From positions 436,501 to 500,500 of the forward strand of contig NC_090943.1 of assembly GCF_040807025.1 (NCBI RefSeq): a DNA stretch of 64,000 nt, read 5' to 3'. This document shows positions 56,638 to 64,000 of this stretch, piece after piece. The notes under the pieces were generated by a model that was not told where the DNA came from, ran no database searches, and saw only the letters and a list, made by a program, of their open reading frames with translations. Numbering within the stretch: the first letter of the stretch is position 1; every line of letters starts with the position of its first letter. The stretch comes from Struthio camelus (taxonomy: Eukaryota; Chordata; Aves; Struthioniformes; Struthionidae). Made by a program: the position numbers and the translations under genes.

Positions 56638-59600
56638 CTGGCTGGCTCCGATTAGTGCCTGTGCGTGAGCCGGCTCGGCTGCTCCCACCTCGGTGCTGCA
56701 GTCGCATTCCAGGGACTAGCCCCGACCTGCCGGCCTGATCCCGCCTAAGACGATTACAGGGCATCGCATCGCCTGCGCGGCCGGCCAGCACCACACCCGG
56801 CACGGCCTGGGAGCCGGCCGCGGGCGCCCCGGGGCCGCTGCTCTGGAGGGGCCGCTCCGCCTGCAGCCCCGCACCCGCAGCCCTGGCACAGGCAGGGACC
56901 TGCAGCCCCGGCGCGGGCAGGGACCCGCACCCAGCCCCGGTGCAGGCAGGGACCCGTGGCCCGCAGCGGCCGCGTTGGGCAAGGCCAGGAAGTGAGGAAA
57001 GGCCGGCGGGTTGCGCCAGGTTCGCCCCGCGGCTCTGCCGCGGCCGGGCTGCAAGGGCAGCCGGCAGCCCCTCTCCCAGCCTCGCGCCGGCCGGGCTCAG
57101 GGCGTCCCCAGCCGCGGCGCAGAACTGGCCACCCTGCCTGCGAGCGGGAGGCAGCGCCCGCCGGAGCCGGGGGCTGGCGAGGGCAGAGCTGCCGCCCTGC
57201 GTCGATGCCGTGAGGGCACAGCGGCCCTGGGGGGCTCCCGGCTGCCCCCTGTGCCCTGCCCCGCACCACCCAGCCGGGAACAGGCGGCAGCGCTGGGGAG
57301 CCGACCCCTGAGCACTGGCTCGGTGCAACGTGTGCCCTGTGCCTCCCCGAGGGGCTGCAGCCGAGCACGTGTGCGCACTGCGGCCGCCGACCACCCTCCA
57401 GCGCTGCTCCCAGCCCGGCCGGCACTGCTGTCCGCTCCCTGCCTCCCCGTAAGCACGCTGCGCCCCCCACGCGCCCCCCACCCCACTGTTTGCGTGCTCC
57501 AGCGGTGCGTGCGCTCGCCCCACGCGCACGCTCCCTGCGGGTGCCGCGCGTGCATGTGCAAACCGCTCAGCCTCCGCCGGAGGAGCGCTGCCGCGAGCGA
57601 GAAACACCCCTTTACGCAGCCCCTTTTCACAAGCAGACCCCTCCGTCCCAGCGCGCCTGCCCACGCCGCGAGGACGCCGCAGGCTCGGCTCTGCTGTGAC
57701 GCCGGCCGCAGGCTCCTGCCCGGGAAAGGCGCTGGGTGCCGCGAACCGCGCCAGGCGTGCCGCGAGGAGCCCAGCTCCCACGCGGGGGCCGGAGGGAGGT
57801 GCGGTGCAGCAGCGGGATGGGAGCTGCTGACCCGGTTCTCCCTGCTGACGCCCTGCTGCCACCTCTAAGCCCTGGGGACCACCGGGAGCAGTGCTGCACC
57901 TTCCCCGTCGCTGACAGCCCCGGAGCATCCCTGCGCCAAGCGGGGAGTCCCGCAGGGACCTACGGCTGCTTTCGGAGGGGCAGGTCTGAGCGAGGCAGCA
58001 GTAGCCCAGGGCTCGCCCCAGGTGCCCGGCCGGCCACACATGCAAACACCCAGAGCTCGGCTGCACCCGGGAGCAGGGCTGCTGCCAGCTGGCCTCTCCC
58101 CCGGGCTGTCGAGGGGGCTCTGGGCTCTGCACCCAGGGCTGGTGAGGTCCGCTCGGGCCATCCTGCCCTGCCCCGGGCTGGCAGCAGGAGCGTGCCGGAG
58201 CCTGCGCTGCTGCAGCGCCACGTCCGAGACGGCCTCCGAGCCGGGAAGCTGCACATCCGTGGCCCTGGAGCACAGCCACGGCACGGTGACACGTGCTGCC
58301 CGCAACTCGGCAGGGCAGGTTCTCCCCGCCGCCGCGAGCACGGCCTGCAAACGCTGCCCGGGCCCCAGCACCAGCGAGGAGCTGGGAGCTGCTCCCAGCC
58401 GCGGCCTGGCCCAACGCGCGCGGACAACCGGCACGCTCACCCCGCACGCCACGGCGCGTCCTCCGCCACTGCCCTCCTCGCCCGCGGCCAGCGCCAGCCG
58501 CTGCTCCTCCGCCACGGCCCGTCTCTCCAGGCACGCTCGCCGCAGCAGAGCTGGCTCCCATCCGCAGGGAGCCGGAGCACGGGGCTGTTTTCTCCACCTG
58601 CTGCCACAAACTGTCACCGAAGCAGGGACTGCCCAGAGCCCCGGGACGCCCGCCAGGGAAGGGCTGCTCCCATGGTGGTGGTTGCTGCTTGCGTGGGACT
58701 GTAGCACCCTGCAGCCAAGGGCCGCAGCAGAGCCGGCCGCGGCAATGCTTCCCGCTGCCCAGGCGCGAGCCGGACACCATGCCGTGCCGTGCCCCTACGC
58801 CACGCCTGGCGGGAGCCGCCGCGCTCCCGCCACAGCCGCCTGCGCGCACGCGGCTCCCGGGCGCTGCAGCCTCCTCTGCAGCCCCAGCAGGTGCGGCAAA
58901 GCCCCCCGACAGCGCCCCAAGCAGCACAGCCCCCCAGGGTGCCGGGCACCAGCGCAGCTTAGCACTGGAGGGAGCCGCGGCAGCGCGAGGGGCTGCAGCA
59001 CGGAGCTGCGGAGCCGGCAGCCCTGGGGACAGCCGCGCTGCATGCGCCCTCCGCTGGGGACAGGCCACGGGCAGACGGGACCTCCGCTGGGGACGCAGGC
59101 AGAAACGGATGAGCAGGACGCCGGAAGCTCGTCGCGGCCTGCTCTCGGCCCTTTCGCAACGAGCCCGGCAGGAAGCGCTGCCTGCGCTGGGCAGGGCCGC
59201 GGGCCGGCGCGACGGCGGGGGACAGCTGCCTGCAGGAGCCCGCCGGGCCGGCTGAGCACAGCCACGGAGACACGGCTCGCACCGGGCACCAGGAGCAGTG
59301 CCAGGGCGAGCGGGGTCACCGCACTGCACTTGGACACCACCTGGCCCTGGGTCTGCGGCTCCCGCCCCCTTGGCCCGCTCCAGCAGGAGGAAGAGGAGGA
59401 ATTTGGTTGGAGCGAGCGCTAATCCGCACGGCTGCTCCTCATCCAGGACATTCCTCAGGGGCTCTAATGTTCCAGGTGCAGGAGCCAAGAGGAGCCGGCC
59501 CGGGCAGGACGGGCCCCCAGCAGCCCGCGCGACGGTGGTGGCGGCCAGCACAGCACCTGCTCTGCCCCGCGGCAGCGCCGGGGGCCGCGGCAAAGCCCCA

Positions 59601-61328
59601 TCTGCCTCCCGACGGGCCAGGGCGCTGCCTGCCCTCCCGGTGCCGCCAGCAGCTGCAGCGCCCGCTGCCAGTGCTCCTGGGGGCCGTGCACAAAACTCCC
59701 AGCTGCACGGGGAGGCTGCAGCCCCCTCCGTGCCCTGCTGCCCTGACGCCCGAGAGCGATGCCAAGGGGCAGGCAGGAGCCACAGCATCCCCTCTCCAGG
59801 TCTCCCTTCCCACCGCGAGGCCCCGATGGAAGGAAACCGCCCAGAGCCCTCCAACATCCCCGGCTCCATGTCCCACAGGCTGGCAAGCGCCCCGTCCCGT
59901 GGCCGAAGGGCTGGTGCTGCCCCGGTGCCAGCTCGCTGGCAGGCGGCACAGCTGTCCCACGGCACGGCAGCTCCCGGACCCCTCTGCACAGCCCCCAGCC
60001 GACACGCACAACGCAGACCGGCAGCTCCGCTCCCCACCCTCGGCACGCTCCAGGCACGTCCAGACGGGTGCCAGTGTGCCCCCAGCCCCAGCGATGCTGC
60101 AGCAGCCCCGGCGCTGCCCGGGGTCCGGCTCACTCCTGCCCCAGCTCACCTGGCTGCTCCGCGGTGCTGCGGGGTGCAGCCCCGCCGGGCCCCCGCGCCG
60201 CCGACGCACCCCCCCCTCCATCACAGGGGGGCCAGGGAGCCCCTGCCGCCTCCCATCGCCGCTGCAGCTACCGCAGGCACCTCAGACGGAGCAGGGCTGC
60301 GGCGCTGGCCGCACCGCTGCCCCAGGCTCCCGCGCCAGCGGAGATTTTCTAGACGCTGCAACTTTGGAAGCTGCCACCAAAAATATCCTCCTTCCCCCAC
60401 TTTGTGACCTCAAAACAACCGGATCTGGGGGATGAATCACGGCGGCTGCTCTGCGCGCACGCCCACACGCGGTGCCACCGCCACGGCCCCGGGGACCAGC
60501 GCGGGGGGGCTTGGCCGGGCCGCGCTCGGCTGCCGGAGACGGCCGCGGCAAGCTGGGAGAGCCTCAGCCAGAAGGACCCTGCTGGGCTGTTTGCTCCCCG
60601 CGGACGGGCTCCCACCAGCTCTCTACGCCACCGCCGTGCCCTGGCCCCACAGCCCGCAGCTCCTCTGCGCCGTGCACCGGCTGGGGAAGCGGCGGAGCGG
60701 GGACTGTCCCCGCTGCAGCCCACACCGGTGGTACCTCTGCAGCTCACAGAGGCACCCAGACCCTGCGGGAAGCTCCTGCTGCTTCTCCTGCCTGGCCATC
60801 CCCTGCCCTGGGGCGCCTGGGGAAGGAGAGGCAGAGCTGCCCCTCCTGCAGACCCACCGCTCCCCGCGGCACGGAGCTGGGCAGGGCAGGCTGCCCCAGG
60901 GACACGCACCGCCACCAGCCCCTTGGTGCCCAGCGCCCAGCCCCGCGCGGCTGCCCCCATCCCCGAGCTGCCGCGGACCCCTCCACTCACCCCATAGCAC
61001 GGTGATCCCACAGGGCTGCGGCTCCGGCCGCGCAGGCCTCGCTCCCGCAGAGGCTGCCGGGTGCCGGCCCGGGCTGCAGACGTCTTCCCGGGAAGGGGAG
61101 CCTGCCCGTGGCAGGGTGCGAAGCGCGGTCAGGGGGCCCCTCGGCTGGCAGCGCCCCAACCCCCGCGGGCTCTGCCTGCTGCCGCCCACCGTGGGGCTGG
61201 GGGCGAGCGGGGCCGGCACGAGGCAGGGGCTGGGCAGCGGAGCTGCCTGCTCTCTGCCCAGCTGCGGCTCCGAGCTGTGACCGCCGGGCCGATGCTGGGA
61301 GCTTTTATACTGGTGTGAAAGAAAAAAA

Positions 61329-61346
61329 GCAGCAGCAGCAGCAGCG
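61329..61346. repeat. (GCA)n trinucleotide repeat
   Basis: Six AGC/GCA triplets next to an A-rich stretch, in an AT-richer island (61,295-61,430). Confidence 0.95.
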
Positions 61347-64000
61347 AGACTCTTTGTTTCGGCAAGTCTGTAACAGGCCACTTTATCCAAACAAAGCTCC
61401 GAGTGCCAAGTCCCAGTAACTGTTACTTAGGCAGCCACACCTCTGCGCGCAGCTCACGCAGCGGCAAGGCTCCTGCTGGGCACAGGGGCCAGCGAGAGGC
61501 GAGCGCCGGCCGGGGCTGCGAGCCTGGCTCCGCCGCAGAAGAGGCCCTGCGCCTGCTCCTGCCAGGGGAGCAGCCGGCCGGGCAGACAGAAGGGCATCCG
61601 AGGAGGAAACCTAACCCGCAGCTGCACAAAAGCATGCAAAGCGCTCGCTCGCCACACAGTACCAGGCGAACGTGGGGAGGGGAAGGATGCGCACCAGCCC
61701 TGGCCGGGCTGCCCGGGCCCCAGGGACCCTGCAGGGGAGCAGACCCCGGCACGGGTCCCACGCTCGCGGCTGCGGGGGAGTCGTCTGTCCCACAGCCGGG
61801 GTGGGGGCACGGCGCGGCTGCCAGCTGGGGGGGAGCCTGCTCTTCCCCCCGCCGGCCTCGGCGCCCCACGACGGGCTCCAGCGCCACGCAGTCGGGCAGC
61901 GCGCCTGGCCCATGCGGCGATCGGCTCCCCTCTAATGACAGGGCTGCGTCCCAGAGCCCCGCGGGGCTGCGCCGGGGCCACGGCCAGGCTCATTATCCCC
62001 GCGGCTCAGCCTGGGAATCCCGGCCAGGACGCGGCTCCCAGGGTCCCCTCCCTTCCGCTGGCCGGCAGCGTCCCCCGGGGGGATAGCTGGGCCCGGCACC
62101 CACGCGCAGGGCTGGACCCACCGTCTGCGCTCGAACCCAGGCTCGCTGTGGAGCGTTGGGGACGGCCACCAGCCTGCCCTGGACTGGCTCCAGGGACGCG
62201 TACAGCCTCTCCCTGTCCCTTCTCCGCACGGGACGGCACGGGACGGCAGACACGGCTCACTCCCTCACAGTGCTGGTCAGCAGGCGCACGAGGCTCAGTC
62301 CCTTCTCCCTGCCCTGGTCCGGGATTCACGTGGCCGGCGCAGCATCACCCCACGGTGGTGAGCTGTGCTGTGCACACAGTGCTGAGAGGAGCTGCTGCCT
62401 CCGCTCGGGGCTGCGCACGGAGACCGGGACGCAGCTTCGGTCGGGACGCTCCCACCAACGTGGCACACTCGGAATAGCATCCCTCAGCACAACAGTCAGA
62501 GAGCGCGCGGCGGGACAGGACCTGTCAGGTACAGGCAGGAGAGCAACACGCAGCAGAGAGAAAGGGCCTGGGCGGTTTGAAACCTCCTCCCTCGAAACCC
62601 GACTTGCGCCTCCAGCACCACACAGCTCTCACGGAGCCGCTGGAGCCCTCTGAGCACTAATGTCCCTGCCCGCGCTGCCAGCCCAGTGCTGCGGAGCCTG
62701 GGGGCACCCCTCTGCCGGGAGCCCCCTGCATCGCTCCCGGCTCCAGCCGCACACCGTGAGCAGACCCTGCGGGGGGACAGGCACCGCAGGGCAGCACTGC
62801 TGGCAGCAGCGCTGGCCCCTGACACCGCCTGCGCCTCCCGACCCGGCTCTGACGCGAAGGACCTGCGTAGCTCCTGTCGGGGACACGCAGAGCTCTGCTT
62901 GCAGGTCCTGCCCCAGCGCCCAGGGCAAGAGGCACTGACAGCACCCAGGCAGAGAGGGCAAGGAGCGGGGGGCTGCCCACCCCAGCGCAGCACGGCCATG
63001 CGCCACTGCTCCGGACCGCCCAGCACCGCTGCCCTCACCAGGCACGACCCAACGTGGCGGTCTGTCTGCCCCCGGCCCTGCCCGCAGGTGACTCTGTCTC
63101 CTTAATGGGATCAACACGCCGCTCTCACGTGCGCAGCGGAGCCCGCAGGAGGAACTCGGCGTCCGGCACCAACCTGCGGCGCTGGGGAGCGCAGGACAGA
63201 GCCCCACGCTGCCGACAACCCGGGTCAGCCTGGCCGAGGGGTTCAGAGCCAGCCCTGGCCCCTGCTCTGCCTTCGCCCCCACGGCAGCCAGCAGAACGGC
63301 CCAGCTCCTGCTGGCCAGAACAGCCGGACGGGCCGCACAGCCCACCAGGGCTGGGCAGTGCGCTGGGTGTCAGGACGGGGAGCCGCCCCCACGGCGTGCT
63401 GCGGGGAGCAGGAGCGGCCCCATCGGCACCGAGGGGCCGGAAGAGCCACCTGCAGGGAGGCCGCCGGCTGCCAGGAGGGTTGTTAGGGCAATGAAATCCC
63501 CGTGCTCGTGGCAGCCGCTTGAAGTGGTGCAGCGACCCTGAAGGGCATGCGAGCAGGGCTGGGCACCCTGCCGCCTGACGGGCACGGGGCTGATTGTCCT
63601 GACAGGCGCAGGAACCCCGCGGCCGGTGCGCACCGCGGCCGCCGACAGCCCAGGGGCTGCAAGGGGGAACCGGCCTGTGGGGCAGCACAGACCCCCCACA
63701 GCCCGGGCACCAGACGGGGCCCCTGCCACCACCAAGCGTCCGTCACGAGCCCGCCGGAGCAGTCCTGCTCTCGCATCAGAGTGGAAACTAAAACAGGGCC
63801 CAACCCTCCCTGCCCGCATCCCCAGCGCCGCTGACGGCCCCGTGCCAAACAGCCCAGCAGGACACAACAGTCCCACGGAGATGGTCACCACCGGGAGCCT
63901 CCCACTTCCCACCTCGCCGATGTAACCACACAGTATGTGCCCTGGGATCAGCGTCCAAGACAGCGGGAACCCACATCAGCGCCTTAATGAGAAGGCGTAA

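Larger units (their letters stand above)
53250..64000. other. GC-rich region upstream of SLC4A2, no gene recognised
   Basis: About 10.7 kb of very high GC with many long open frames on both strands that look like composition artefacts: Ala/Gly/Pro/Arg-rich, overlapping in several frames, and with no recognisable domain. I looked for CDK5 and for a distal SLC4A2 exon and found neither. AT-richer islands that interrupt it are 55,325-55,420, 56,515-56,660, 60,340-60,435 and 61,295-61,430; these are the best places to look for regulatory elements. Confidence 0.5.

Noticed and set aside
56570-60133. A minus-strand open frame of 1,187 codons
   Set aside because: It is Ala/Gly/Pro/Arg-rich with no domain I recognise, overlaps long open frames in other phases and on the other strand, and lies in DNA so GC-rich that stop codons are rare. 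No splice or promoter context supports it.

Overview
The window is vertebrate nuclear DNA, most likely from a bird (possibly another archosaur). It holds spliced genes with GT-AG introns, CpG-rich promoters and CR1 (chicken repeat 1) LINEs of several ages. The right three quarters is extremely GC-rich and packed with G/C-run minisatellites, the texture of avian microchromosomes. I see no prokaryotic, viral, CRISPR or insertion-sequence content.

Layout. Positions 1-16,670 are less GC-rich and mostly non-coding. They hold a young CR1 fragment at the left edge, older CR1/L3-like fossils (about 6,680-7,150 and 12,160-12,425), a short CR1 3' tail (about 7,640-7,806) and several CpG-dense blocks, but no gene I can support. 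Positions 16,673-17,699 are a G-rich minisatellite lying just upstream of the TMUB1 promoter. Three recognisable genes follow. TMUB1 (+, CDS 18,319-19,479) is an ER ubiquitin-like membrane protein. FASTK (+, CDS 22,108-36,729) is a mitochondrial RAP-domain RNA regulator. SLC4A2/AE2 (-, CDS 38,213-48,668, with alternative first coding exons near 51,490 and 52,720) is a chloride/bicarbonate exchanger. FASTK and SLC4A2 converge tail to tail with almost no space between their poly(A) signals. Positions 53,250-64,000 are very GC-rich DNA with no recognised coding exon, only stop-poor shadow ORFs, some minisatellites and islands of transcription-factor motifs.

The order TMUB1-FASTK-SLC4A2, with two genes facing the third, matches human 7q36. 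The next human neighbours (AGAP3 beyond TMUB1, CDK5 head-to-head with SLC4A2) are not recognisable here. The three genes do not form one pathway; this is a conserved neighbourhood of housekeeping genes.

The most interesting points are three alternative first coding exons of SLC4A2, all joining in phase 0 and separated by different minisatellites, one with an HNF1-like site about 110 bp upstream. Others are a FASTK protein about 280 residues longer than the human one because of an expanded Ser/Pro-rich exon 8; a 7.85-kb last FASTK intron carrying a CR1 and a perfect 24-bp palindrome with nuclear-receptor half-sites; a cluster of ZNF143-like elements at TMUB1; and tiny upstream ORFs starting in the YY1-type ATGGCGG motif of both TMUB1 and FASTK. 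No wholly new biological system is evident.
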